In this document: in pieces, positions 16,384 to 23,631 of the stretch
How positions within the stretch are numbered: the first letter of the stretch is position 1
Layout: every line of letters starts with the position of its first letter
Assembly: GCA_002345545.1 (NCBI GenBank)
Contig: DDVW01000010.1
Location: 1-32,704 of the forward strand
Source: Stenotrophomonas sp. UBA2302
GTDB taxonomy: Bacteria > Pseudomonadota > Gammaproteobacteria > Xanthomonadales > Xanthomonadaceae
DNA: 32,704 nucleotides
Direction of reading: 5' to 3'
The notes under the pieces: generated by a model
What the model was told of the DNA's origin: nothing
Databases searched by the model: none
What the model saw: only the letters and a program-made list of their open reading frames with translations
Translations under genes and position numbers: made by a program

Positions 16384-17244
16384 TCAGTCCTGCTTTTCCG
16401 CCGCACGCTGCTGCTGGAGCTGCTTGTAGTAGCTCCAGCTGGTCATGTTCGGTTGCACCCAGGTTTCAGGCGCGCGGGCGTATTCGGGGTATTTGCTGCG
16501 TACCAGCTCCCGGATGTCGGCCGGCAGTTCGTCGACCGAGGCACGCTTGTTGCCCTGGGCGATGTACAGCAGGCTGCCCGGACGGGTGCCCAGCTTCATC
16601 CACGGCAGCCATGGCCCGACGCGGGTCCAGCCATAGGTCACCGGCACGCTCTTGAGCGCCGGGTCTTCCATGGCTGCGCGCGGGGCGAAGAACATGAAGT
16701 GCTCCGAGCCCATGTAGGTCGGGCCGCTGGACTCGGCCGGGAATTCGGCCGGCTGCAGCGGGTTGGGATAGGCCAGCGGGATGTTCAGCGTCAGCATCAC
16801 TTCGTCACCGGCTTCCACCCACGGCAGGTGCAGCGGCCGGCCCGGCGCGTTGAGCACGGTGTTGACCGGGTCGTTGGCGACCTGCACCACTTCGTTGCGC
16901 TCGCCCGAGAGCGGGTTGTCCCAGCTGTCGATGATCTTGCCGGTCTTCAGGTCGCGGTAGAACGTGAGCTCGCGGGTGTACAGCCGCCACACGCCATCGG
17001 GCTGCTTTTCCGCGCGGCAGATGTTGTAGCCCTCAAAGCCCATCAGCGGCGCCGCCTTCTTGCCCGGCTCCTGCGCGAACAGGGTGCCGGCCCACCACAG
17101 GATCTCCTCCTGCTGCGGATCCAGCGAGCAGCGCAGCTTGACCATGGCCTCCAGGCTGCCGGCTTCGGACTGCAGATCCAGTGCATGCGCCTGTGGCGAA
17201 AGTGCCATTGCGGCGGCCAGCAAAACCGATGACATTCGAATCAC
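16384..17244 (-). CDS. DUF1838 family secreted protein
   Basis: A 286-residue protein with a Sec signal peptide (MIRMSSVLLAAAMALSPQAHA) and the conserved features of DUF1838: LWWAGTLFAQEPG, LMGFEGYNICR, LYTRELTFYRDLKTGKIIDS, and a C-terminal WVQPNMTSWSYYKQL. DUF1838 proteins have no established biochemical role; they often lie near TonB receptors and catabolic genes. It should be periplasmic here. It is the first gene of the minus-strand cluster A unit, so it is the one closest to the shared divergent promoter. An ATG at 17235 is an equally possible start. Confidence 0.87.
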   Translation of the reverse strand: MIRMSSVLLAAAMALSPQAHALDLQSEAGSLEAMVKLRCSLDPQQEEILWWAGTLFAQEPGKKAAPLMGFEGYNICRAEKQPDGVWRLYTRELTFYRDLKTGKIIDSWDNPLSGERNEVVQVANDPVNTVLNAPGRPLHLPWVEAGDEVMLTLNIPLAYPNPLQPAEFPAESSGPTYMGSEHFMFFAPRAAMEDPALKSVPVTYGWTRVGPWLPWMKLGTRPGSLLYIAQGNKRASVDELPADIRELVRSKYPEYARAPETWVQPNMTSWSYYKQLQQQRAAEKQD

Positions 17245-17514
17245 GCCCGACTCCCCGTTTGAAGTGGAGCGACAAGACCGGTGTCCTGACCTGCTCCGTA
17301 GTGCGAAGGACAGGTTTTTGACCCGTCGCTGGATGCTATATAGCTATATCATTAGTACATGATTGTCCAATCATTTGTAACACCTTTTCAGCGACCCTGT
17401 GCTACCGCTGCAATCCCGCGGCCACAGCGGCCGCAGGCACCCGGCACCGGTGCGCAACATGCTGCTTTGCAACATGTTTTGGCGACGGCAACCGGCCCAT
17501 GCGTCCTCGCCACC

Positions 17515-17524
17515 TGTCCGGACA
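17515..17524. promoter_or_regulatory. TGTCCGGACA palindrome (candidate operator, site 2)
   Basis: Second of three perfect copies of this palindrome, in context CCTGTCCGGACAATCGCC, in the divergent region of cluster A, about 150 bp before the methyltransferase start. The right flank ACAATC matches that of site 3. Confidence 0.55.
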
Positions 17525-17601
17525 ATCGCCTGGGCCCTGCTTCCGTGGGCACAGGTCCATCGGCGGTTTTCACCGGTCGCGGACAGGTATGGTCGAAGTG
17601 G

Positions 17602-17630
17602 TTGACCGGCGCTGGAATTGCATGACATAT
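17602..17630 (+). promoter_or_regulatory. Possible sigma70-type promoter for cluster A plus strand
   Basis: TTGACC at 17602-17607, then 17 bp, then ACATAT at 17625-17630, ending 44 bp before the methyltransferase ATG. The -35 is good and the -10 only fair. Confidence 0.3.
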
Positions 17631-17674
17631 AGGCATAACTTTAGAACTTGCCTGATCCGCAACCAGGAGTCGCC

Positions 17675-18862
17675 ATGAGCCAACACGCCTTGCCCCCCAG
17701 CTGGCAACACGTCGGTCGCCACGCGGTGTTTCCCGAGAGTGCGCACGACGACACCGCGCGTTTCGATTTCCTGGCCAACCTCAACGGCTACCTCGCCACC
17801 CAGCTCGGTCCCAAGGTCAAGCTGGCGTACGAGCAGCGGGTGAAACCGGCGTTCGAAAAGGAAAAGGGCCGCGCCCCGGAGAACCGCCACGAGATCCGCA
17901 AGGCGATGGCCGGCGACGGCATCTACCAGACCTGGAGCGCCCTTCGCCGCAACACCATGGAGATGCGCCAGCAGGCCGGTCGCGGCCTGGTGCTCAAGCA
18001 GATCGATGCATTGATCGAGAAGACCCGCGCACTCAACGCCAGCGACGACGGCCTGCAGCTGGATCCCTCGGTGAAGGTGCCACGCTATGCCAGCGCGGTG
18101 GATATCCACTGCATGCCCGGCGGCTACCACACCGAGCTGCTGGCCGATGACGTATCGGCGGCCGCCAATTACGACTGCGGCATTTTCGCCACCACTGGCG
18201 GCATGCTCGGCCGCTACAACGACGGTGGCGGCCAGGCGCTGGCGCAATGGCTGAAGGAAGAGCACCCGCAGTTCAGGCCGCGCCGCATCCTCGATATCGG
18301 CTGCACCGTCGGCCACAACGCGGTGCCATTGGCGCAGGCGTTCCCGGATGCCGAGGTCATCGCCGTCGATGTCGCCGCACCGATGCTGCGCTATGCCCAC
18401 GCCCGTGCGCGTGCGCTGGGGGTGGACAACATCCGCTTCCGCCAGGCCAATGGCGAGGCGCTGGACTACCCCGATGGCCATTTCGACCTGATCACCACCG
18501 CCATGTTCTGGCATGAAAGCTCGTCCAAAGCCATGCCCGTCAAGCTGCGCGAGATCAACCGCCTGCTTGCGCCAGGCGGGCTGACCGCACACCTGGAACA
18601 GCCCCAATACCACGGCATGGATCCGTACGAGCAGTTCATCCGCGACTGGGACACCTACAACAACAACGAGCCGTTCTGGGGGGTGATGCACGACTACGAC
18701 CTGCGCCAGATGATGGCCGCGGCCGGGTTCGACGCCGGGCGCTATTTCGAAACCAAGGTCCGCGGCGTGGTCGACCGGGACATCTTCCCGGTGGCCAGCG
18801 AAAGCGGCGAAGACCACGGCCGCGCCGCGCTGTGGACCATGTTTGGAGCGTGGAAAGCATGA
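17675..18862 (+). CDS. Class I SAM-dependent methyltransferase with novel N-terminal half (cluster A)
   Basis: A 395-residue protein. The C-terminal half holds a class I methyltransferase fold: SAM motif ILDIGCTVGHN (Asp207 onward), acidic strand EVIAVDVAAPMLRYAHARA, then LDYPDGHFDLITTAMFWHE and LLAPGGLTAHLEQ. The first roughly 190 residues are helical, unlike common methyltransferases, and end in DIHCMPGGYHTELLADDV (from residue 143). The cluster B methyltransferase shares this layout and this motif, so the pair are paralogues of one family. The acceptor is unknown. AGGAG at 17665-17669 supports the ATG at 17675. The stop overlaps the start of the next gene in ATGA (18859-18862), indicating coupled translation with the small partner. 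Confidence 0.92.
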   Translation: MSQHALPPSWQHVGRHAVFPESAHDDTARFDFLANLNGYLATQLGPKVKLAYEQRVKPAFEKEKGRAPENRHEIRKAMAGDGIYQTWSALRRNTMEMRQQAGRGLVLKQIDALIEKTRALNASDDGLQLDPSVKVPRYASAVDIHCMPGGYHTELLADDVSAAANYDCGIFATTGGMLGRYNDGGGQALAQWLKEEHPQFRPRRILDIGCTVGHNAVPLAQAFPDAEVIAVDVAAPMLRYAHARARALGVDNIRFRQANGEALDYPDGHFDLITTAMFWHESSSKAMPVKLREINRLLAPGGLTAHLEQPQYHGMDPYEQFIRDWDTYNNNEPFWGVMHDYDLRQMMAAAGFDAGRYFETKVRGVVDRDIFPVASESGEDHGRAALWTMFGAWKA

Positions 18863-19218
18863 GCATCGACCCGATCGCCCTGGCCGGCAGCCGCGCCCGC
18901 GGCAAGCGCCCGTACTTTTTCAAGGACCCGGATGTGGAGCGCGTGCTCTCCATCGCCATGGCCATCGCCATGGAGAACGCGGTGACCCACCAGCGCCTGG
19001 ACGCGCTGGAACGTCTGATCGAACAGAAAGGCCTGCTCAGCCGCGAGGAACTGGACCAGTTCCACCCCGACCGTGAAGCGGAAGCACAGCGCACGCTGTG
19101 GATGAAGGAATACATCGCCCGGGTGCTGCGCATCGTGCAGCAGGAAACCGAGGCGCTGGAAGGCGGTGCTATGGACGTGCCGATGGAAGAAGTAATGGAC
19201 GAACTTCGCGACCAGTAA
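18859..19218 (+). CDS. Small helical partner protein of methyltransferase (cluster A)
   Basis: A 119-residue protein with no recognised family. It starts MSIDPIALAGSRARGKRPYF and has long charged helices (HQRLDALERLIEQKGLLSRE; YIARVLRIVQQETEALEGG) that could form a coiled coil. It shares with the cluster B partner the ARG-x-RPY opening, D-x-(D/E)VE, an R-x-D-x-LER helix, and a later LLRI/VLRI helix. Both are joined to their methyltransferases by a 4-bp ATGA overlap. I infer that it is an obligate subunit or regulator of the methyltransferase. There is no signal peptide. The longer frame starting at 18832 overlaps the methyltransferase further and is rejected. Confidence 0.85.
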   Translation: MSIDPIALAGSRARGKRPYFFKDPDVERVLSIAMAIAMENAVTHQRLDALERLIEQKGLLSREELDQFHPDREAEAQRTLWMKEYIARVLRIVQQETEALEGGAMDVPMEEVMDELRDQ

Positions 19219-19264
19219 GGCGCCATGCGCGTCGCCCATCAATGACCACACTCAAGGAAAGCAC

Positions 19265-19771
19265 ATGACCGATCTGCAGAAGCACATGCCCAACCTCGCC
19301 AAACACGAAGGTGTCTGGGATGGCATGTACCGCTACTACGATGCCAACGGCGACAAGATCGACGAACACAAGTCGCGTCTGGTCTGCCGCATCACCGGCG
19401 ATGACCAGATGCCGTACCACCAGACCAACCACTACAGCTGGGCCGATGGCAAAACCGAAGTCCGCGATTTCAAGACCACCTACTCGTTCGGTCGCATCAT
19501 CTTCGACAACGAACTGATCTATGGCTGGTGCACCGAGATCCCGGCCGACGACCACCACCGCACGCTGATGCTGTACTGGCAGCGCAAGGGCGAGGAAGGT
19601 CTGGAGCTGTATGAAATGATCCAGCTGTCCGATTGCGGCACCCTGCGCAACCGCGTGTGGCACTGGTACAAGAACGGCGTGCTGGTGCAGCGCACCCTGA
19701 TCGACGAGAAGTTCGTCAGCCGTGACTGGCGCAAGATCAGCGGTCCGAGCTTCAACGGCGAAGCGATCTGA
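19265..19771 (+). CDS. Calycin/lipocalin-like protein, DUF3598-type (tentative)
   Basis: A 168-residue cytoplasmic protein without signal peptide. Alternating strands and aromatic residues (HEGVWDGMYRYYDANGDKID; NHYSWADGKTEVRDF; GRIIFDNELIYGWC; TLMLYWQRKGEEGLELYEM; RNRVWHWYKNGVLVQRTLIDE) look like a small beta-barrel of the calycin type, as in DUF3598 proteins. Such folds bind hydrophobic ligands, but no function is established here. AAGGAAA at 19254-19260 supports the start. It lies 46 bp after the small partner gene and before the nitrilase homologue, with a hairpin following, so it is part of the cluster A plus-strand operon. Confidence 0.8.
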   Translation: MTDLQKHMPNLAKHEGVWDGMYRYYDANGDKIDEHKSRLVCRITGDDQMPYHQTNHYSWADGKTEVRDFKTTYSFGRIIFDNELIYGWCTEIPADDHHRTLMLYWQRKGEEGLELYEMIQLSDCGTLRNRVWHWYKNGVLVQRTLIDEKFVSRDWRKISGPSFNGEAI

Positions 19772-19778
19772 TCCATAC

Positions 19779-19805
19779 GGCTGGTGCATAGAACATGCGC
19801 CAGCC
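19779..19805 (+). terminator. Hairpin between calycin-like and nitrilase-like genes
   Basis: An 11-bp stem (GGCTGGTGCAT pairing with ATGCGCCAGCC, one wobble) around AGAAC. It has no T-run and may act as a processing site or partial terminator inside the operon. Confidence 0.4.
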
Positions 19806-19856
19806 TCTCCATCGGCACAGCCACGGGTATTACACCCATTTTGCGATGAGGTAAGC

Positions 19857-20999
19857 ATGAGCAATTCCAGGCGTTCATTTCTGTCCGGTGCAGCCGGATT
19901 GGCTGCATTGGGAGCCGTCGGACCAGCCTTGATGGGTGCCAGCGGAAACACCTTTGCCGCCATGGGCAAAGGCCCCGATACCCTCAACCTCCACGACGAT
20001 GGTACCTATGACACTGTTGAACTGGCCAAGCCCGCGTGGACCATCGGCCTGATGCAGACCCCGGTGCACACCTTCGAGGTGTCCGCGGTCAAGGCCGGCA
20101 TGCAGCGCAACCTCAAGTACATCGCCGAGGCCATCGACAAGGCGTGCTACTACGCCACGCCCGACCTGCTGTTCTTCCACGAATTCCCGCTGACCGGCTG
20201 GCGCAAGTGGACGCGCGCCGAGTCACAGAAGATGTGCATCGAGATCCCGGGCCCGGAAACCGAAGTGATCGCCGCCAAGGCGCGCGAACACAACGTGTGG
20301 ATCGTGTTTGGCGCCTATGTGCGCGACCCGGATTGGCCGGGCCATGTGCTGTCCATCACCACCATCATGGACAACAAGGGCAACATCGTCGACAAGCACT
20401 GGAAAGCCCGCAACGTGAAGGGTCTGTTCCCGGGCTTCGAGCTGTTCACCACCACCATCCATGACGTGCTGGACCAGTACGTGGAGATGTATGGCCGTGA
20501 CGCAGTCATCCCGGTCACCCGCACGCCGCTCGGCAACATCGCCACCAGCTCGACCCAGCGCGAGCCGGAGATCTTCCGCGCGATGGCCATCAAGGGCGCG
20601 GAAGTCATCCTGCGTACCGCGACGGGCGGCTTCGAGCCGATCGACATGCAGGCCACCAGCCTCTACAACGGCGTGTATACCGCAGTCGTCAACAATTCCA
20701 TCTCGCCGGACAACGGCCCGTTCTTCGACGACCCGGGCTCAGGTGGCACCGCCCTGTACGGGCCGGATGGCAAGATGCTGTCCGAGGCCAGCAGCAAGCA
20801 TGAGCAGGTGGTGTTGTCGCGCGTGGATATCGGTGCGCTGCGTGCACGCAAGCGCCAGCCTTCGATCCACACCTCGCTGTACCGTGATGTGTACGACAGC
20901 TACCACGAGCGCTACTCGCCGAACCTGTTCTCCAGCTACCAGCCCACCTCGCTGGAAGATGCCGGCAGGTACCTGAAGGACAAGTCCAACTGGAAGTAA
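19857..20999 (+). CDS. Tat-exported nitrilase-superfamily protein lacking catalytic Cys
   Basis: A 380-residue carbon-nitrogen hydrolase homologue. It starts MSNSRRSFLSGAAGLAALGA, a twin-arginine signal, so export to the periplasm is expected; this is rare in the superfamily. The Glu of the catalytic triad is Glu109 in FFHEFPLTG and the Lys is Lys183 in DKHWKARN. Aligning PEIFRAMAIKGAEVILR with the amidase PE-x-x-R-x-x-x-x-KGAE block puts Ser231 (NIATSSTQREPE) where the catalytic Cys belongs; the only Cys residues, in KACYYA and KMCIEIP, are elsewhere. The fold is otherwise intact, so it could be a binding protein or use Ser. It is the last gene of the plus-strand unit, followed by a strong terminator. 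Confidence 0.9.
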   Translation: MSNSRRSFLSGAAGLAALGAVGPALMGASGNTFAAMGKGPDTLNLHDDGTYDTVELAKPAWTIGLMQTPVHTFEVSAVKAGMQRNLKYIAEAIDKACYYATPDLLFFHEFPLTGWRKWTRAESQKMCIEIPGPETEVIAAKAREHNVWIVFGAYVRDPDWPGHVLSITTIMDNKGNIVDKHWKARNVKGLFPGFELFTTTIHDVLDQYVEMYGRDAVIPVTRTPLGNIATSSTQREPEIFRAMAIKGAEVILRTATGGFEPIDMQATSLYNGVYTAVVNNSISPDNGPFFDDPGSGGTALYGPDGKMLSEASSKHEQVVLSRVDIGALRARKRQPSIHTSLYRDVYDSYHERYSPNLFSSYQPTSLEDAGRYLKDKSNWK

Positions 21000-21019
21000 G
21001 CCGACGCTTGCCGCCAGAA

Positions 21020-21045
21020 CAAACGGCGCCGAAAGGCGCCGTTTG
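21020..21045 (+). terminator. Strong rho-independent terminator
   Basis: An 11-bp perfect stem (CAAACGGCGCC and its complement) with a GAAA tetraloop, followed by CTTTTG, 20 bp after the nitrilase-like gene stop. It ends the cluster A plus-strand unit. Confidence 0.88.
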
Positions 21046-21077
21046 CTTTTGCATGCCAGCCTGCCGGAACACCGCCG

Positions 21078-21124
21078 CATGCGGTCATGCGGTCATGCGG
21101 TCATGCGGTCATGCGGTCATGCGG
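21078..21124. repeat. 8-bp tandem repeat (CATGCGGT)n
   Basis: Five complete and one nearly complete copy of CATGCGGT stand head to tail without a mismatch. The array reaches into the last codons of the LysR gene on the minus strand, whose TGA stop is formed by the repeat unit itself. A unit of 8 bp is not a multiple of 3, but every unit carries a TGA in the minus-strand phase, so copy-number change would move only the 3' untranslated part. Confidence 0.95.
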
Positions 21125-22037
21125 AAGCATCACCACCCGGCATCTGCTCCAGCTGCAGCCGCAGCTCCTTCATGTAGGCCATCGCCGCGGGTGACAACGC
21201 ACGCGTCGCCAGCCAGCTGGCGCCCTTTTCCTGCGGCCACTTCAACCCGCTCACCGGCAACACCTTGATGAAGCCGCTGGCCAGCTCCTTGGCGATGCAA
21301 CCGATGGGCAGCATCGCCAGATAGTCGTGCTCGACCAGCGCGGCCATGGTGGCCACGGTGGACGTGGTATGCAGCACCGGCACCGGCGCGGTCACGCCAT
21401 GCGCGGCGAAGGCATCACTCCAACCGGCAAGAAACGCGTCGAATGGCCCTCCCGCCGACCATGGGTAGCGCAGCAGGTCCTCCCAGCTGACCTCGGCCTG
21501 GCTGGCCAACGGATGCGAATGCCTGCACACCGCATGGAAGCAGTCGAATATCAGTGGCTCGTGGTTGAACCGCGGATCGGGCCCACGCGCAGGAAGCTGG
21601 CTCAGGATCAGGTCCGCCGTGCCATCGATCACCATCTGCAGGTTGCCGGTGTAGGTGCCCATGGTGATGCTCAGGCGGAAACCCGGGAAGTTGCGTCGCA
21701 GCGCTTCCAGTGCCGACACCACCGGCCGCAGCGGAAACGTGGCACCGATCACCAGCGACACCTGCCCAGCATTGAGGTCGGCCATGCCACGCAGTTCGCG
21801 CACCAGCCGTTGGTGCTCCGATGCATGTACCTGCCAGGACTGATGCACCGCGCGGCCGAACCCGGTCAACGTCATCGGCTTGACGTTGCGCTCAAGCAGG
21901 ACATGGCCAAGCTCCTCCTCGAGCCTGCGCACCGCCATGCTGATCGCCGGCTGGGTGACATGCAATGCAGCGGCGGCCTGGGCGAAACCACCCTGATCGA
22001 CGACAGCGGCGAAGTAGCGAAGTCTGCGCGCGTCCAT
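21117..22037 (-). CDS. LysR family transcriptional regulator (cluster B)
   Basis: A 306-residue LysR protein. The helix-turn-helix is MDARRLRYFAAVVDQGGFAQ, AAAALHVTQPAISMAVRRLE and EELGHVLLERNVKPMTLTGFG; the effector domain begins near GQVSLVIGATFPLRPVVSAL. The start is the ATG at 22037; a preceding TTG at 22040 is less likely. It diverges from the MFS transporter gene and is the probable local activator of cluster B. Its C-terminus, GGDASA, runs into the 8-bp tandem repeat, which supplies the stop codon. Confidence 0.93.
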   Translation of the reverse strand: MDARRLRYFAAVVDQGGFAQAAAALHVTQPAISMAVRRLEEELGHVLLERNVKPMTLTGFGRAVHQSWQVHASEHQRLVRELRGMADLNAGQVSLVIGATFPLRPVVSALEALRRNFPGFRLSITMGTYTGNLQMVIDGTADLILSQLPARGPDPRFNHEPLIFDCFHAVCRHSHPLASQAEVSWEDLLRYPWSAGGPFDAFLAGWSDAFAAHGVTAPVPVLHTTSTVATMAALVEHDYLAMLPIGCIAKELASGFIKVLPVSGLKWPQEKGASWLATRALSPAAMAYMKELRLQLEQMPGGDASA

Positions 22038-22055
22038 CAAATGTATTTATCGAAG

Positions 22056-22084
22056 AATAAAAACAGAGAGCTTGTAGTTATCAA
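22056..22084 (-). promoter_or_regulatory. Probable promoter of the cluster B LysR gene
   Basis: On the minus strand, TTGATA (22084-22079), 17 bp, then TTTATT (22061-22056), 18 bp before the LysR ATG. Both hexamers and the spacing fit sigma70. The TGTCCGGACA palindrome lies directly upstream of the -35. Confidence 0.45.
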
Positions 22085-22087
22085 AAT

Positions 22088-22099
22088 TTGTCCGGACAA
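22088..22099. promoter_or_regulatory. TTGTCCGGACAA palindrome (candidate operator, site 3)
   Basis: Third and longest copy of the shared palindrome (12 bp perfect), in the 105-bp region between the LysR and MFS genes. It overlaps a GACAAT that could serve as the -10 of the plus-strand promoter, a position suited to repression of the transporter operon. Confidence 0.6.
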
Positions 22100-22142
22100 T
22101 CAAGTCGAGGTCCAGTCCCACGCATAACGGAGTCTGCTTCGC

Positions 22143-23621
22143 ATGTCCGCACCCGGGAAACCGTCGCTGTCCTTCAGCACCAAGTTCTTCTTCAGCCTGG
22201 GCTGGCCGGTCGAGTACATCGTCCTGCGCTCGCTCGAACTGTTCGTCCTGTTCTACTACACGCAGGTACTGGGGCTTCCTGGCTCGCTTGCAGGCCTTGC
22301 ACTGTTCATCGCGATGCTGGTGGACGCTTTCGCCGATCCAGCCATTGGCGCCTTCAGTGACAACCTGCGCAACTCGCGTTTTGGGCGCCGGCACACGCTG
22401 ATGTTCATCGCGCCGATCCCGCTGGGCCTGGCGCTTGCAGCCGTGTTCCTACCACCGGACAACATCGGCCAGTGGGCCTTGTTCGCATGGTTGACCGCCA
22501 CCACCATCGCGGTGCGTTTCCTCTGCGGCCTGTACATCGTCCCCTACTCGGCGCAGCTGGCGGAAATGACCCGCGAGCCAGCCGAGCGCGCCTCCCTGCA
22601 GCTGTACAAGTCGATCGCACAGACCCTGTTTGATTCGGCAATGCTGGCGCTGGCATTCAATGTCTTCTTCATCAAGAATCCGGATGGCAGCGGTGGACAG
22701 AGCGATGCATCGGCATACCTGCCTTTCGCGTTGACCCTTGCGGGCGCATTGATCGTCACCACCACCGTCTCGGCACTGGGTACCTGGCGCAAGATGCAGC
22801 AGGTCGAACGAGAGAGTGCCAACGACACCGTGGGTTCGGCAGGCGCACACAAGTCGCATGTTTCCCTGACCGCCGTACTCTCATCTTGGCGCAAGGTGTT
22901 ATTCGGCAGCCTAAACATACGCACATTGATACTGGGTGCACTGCTGACCGCACTTGCAACATCGGTTATGCGCTCGCTGGCCTCGCACCTGGGCGTGTTC
23001 TTCTGGGAGCTGACGCCGCAGCAGATTGGTTACTGGCAGCAATCAGCCATCCCCGGCTTCTTCGTCGGCATGATCATCGCCCGGGTCTGCGCCAAGCGTG
23101 TGGAACTGATCAGCATGGTCAAGCTCAGCCTGATCCTCATCATCTGCGCCGTCGGCGTGCTGCCGCTGCTCAAGTTGTCCGGCATCATCGCGCCAGGCCA
23201 GGTGCTGTTCTCGGCACTGTTGTCCAGCAACTTCGTCATGGGTACCGGCTCCGGCATTTTGATGCTGGTCGCCGGCCTAGTGTGCGCCGAAGCAGCCGAC
23301 GAGGATGAATTCCTCACCGGCCTGCCGGCGCAGGGCTTCCTGTTCGGCTTCGTGTTCCTCGCCACCAAGATGGGTTCAGCGCTGGGCAAGTTGCTGTCCG
23401 GCACCGCGCTGGACATCATCGGCTTCCCGAAGGGCGCCACCTCGGTACCGGTGCAGGTCACCAACACGCTTGCGTTGACCCTGGTCGCATCGGTGGTGGT
23501 GTTTGGCGGAGCGTCCTACTACTTCTGGTCGCGCTTCCATCTGCCCAAGCAACGTCATCGTGAAATCCTGAGCGCCCTGCAGGAGCGCCGCAATCCTTCT
23601 CCCACCGCCACCGACGCATGA
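22143..23621 (+). CDS. MFS transporter, GPH (MelB-like) family
   Basis: A 492-residue inner-membrane transporter with about twelve hydrophobic segments. The loop 2/3 signature MLVDAFADPAIGAFSDNLRN followed by SRFGRRHTLMFIAPIPLG is diagnostic of the glycoside-pentoside-hexuronide cation symporter group, although many members in catabolic clusters carry non-sugar substrates. A second signature lies in GLYIVPYSAQLAEMTREPAE. It opens cluster B and would bring into the cytoplasm the compound passed by the TonB receptor. CGGAG at 22126 lies slightly far from the ATG at 22143. It is followed after 10 bp by the methyltransferase gene. Confidence 0.92.
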   Translation: MSAPGKPSLSFSTKFFFSLGWPVEYIVLRSLELFVLFYYTQVLGLPGSLAGLALFIAMLVDAFADPAIGAFSDNLRNSRFGRRHTLMFIAPIPLGLALAAVFLPPDNIGQWALFAWLTATTIAVRFLCGLYIVPYSAQLAEMTREPAERASLQLYKSIAQTLFDSAMLALAFNVFFIKNPDGSGGQSDASAYLPFALTLAGALIVTTTVSALGTWRKMQQVERESANDTVGSAGAHKSHVSLTAVLSSWRKVLFGSLNIRTLILGALLTALATSVMRSLASHLGVFFWELTPQQIGYWQQSAIPGFFVGMIIARVCAKRVELISMVKLSLILIICAVGVLPLLKLSGIIAPGQVLFSALLSSNFVMGTGSGILMLVAGLVCAEAADEDEFLTGLPAQGFLFGFVFLATKMGSALGKLLSGTALDIIGFPKGATSVPVQVTNTLALTLVASVVVFGGASYYFWSRFHLPKQRHREILSALQERRNPSPTATDA

Positions 23622-23631
23622 GGCCTGGCAA

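Larger units (their letters stand above)
17245..17674. promoter_or_regulatory. Divergent control region of cluster A
   Basis: A 430-bp gene-free region between DUF1838 and the methyltransferase gene. It is AT-rich near 17330-17390, where the palindrome ATATAGCTATAT (17338-17349) and the inverted repeat TGATTG-TC-CAATCA (17360-17373) lie. GCAACATG is repeated directly at 17454 and 17469, 15 bp apart. The shared TGTCCGGACA palindrome is at 17515. These are seen directly; their use as protein sites is inference. Confidence 0.65.

Noticed and set aside
17570..18817. 415-codon minus-strand frame opposite the cluster A methyltransferase
   Set aside because: Shadow of a gene with clear SAM motifs; the composition is that of a reversed high-GC gene.
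18736..19251. 169-codon minus-strand frame across the small partner gene
   Set aside because: The plus-strand reading has ATGA coupling and a paralogue in cluster B; the minus frame has neither.
21078..21124. Tandem repeat considered as a CRISPR array or iteron origin
   Set aside because: The unit is 8 bp with no spacers and no cas or replication genes are nearby; it is a simple sequence repeat.
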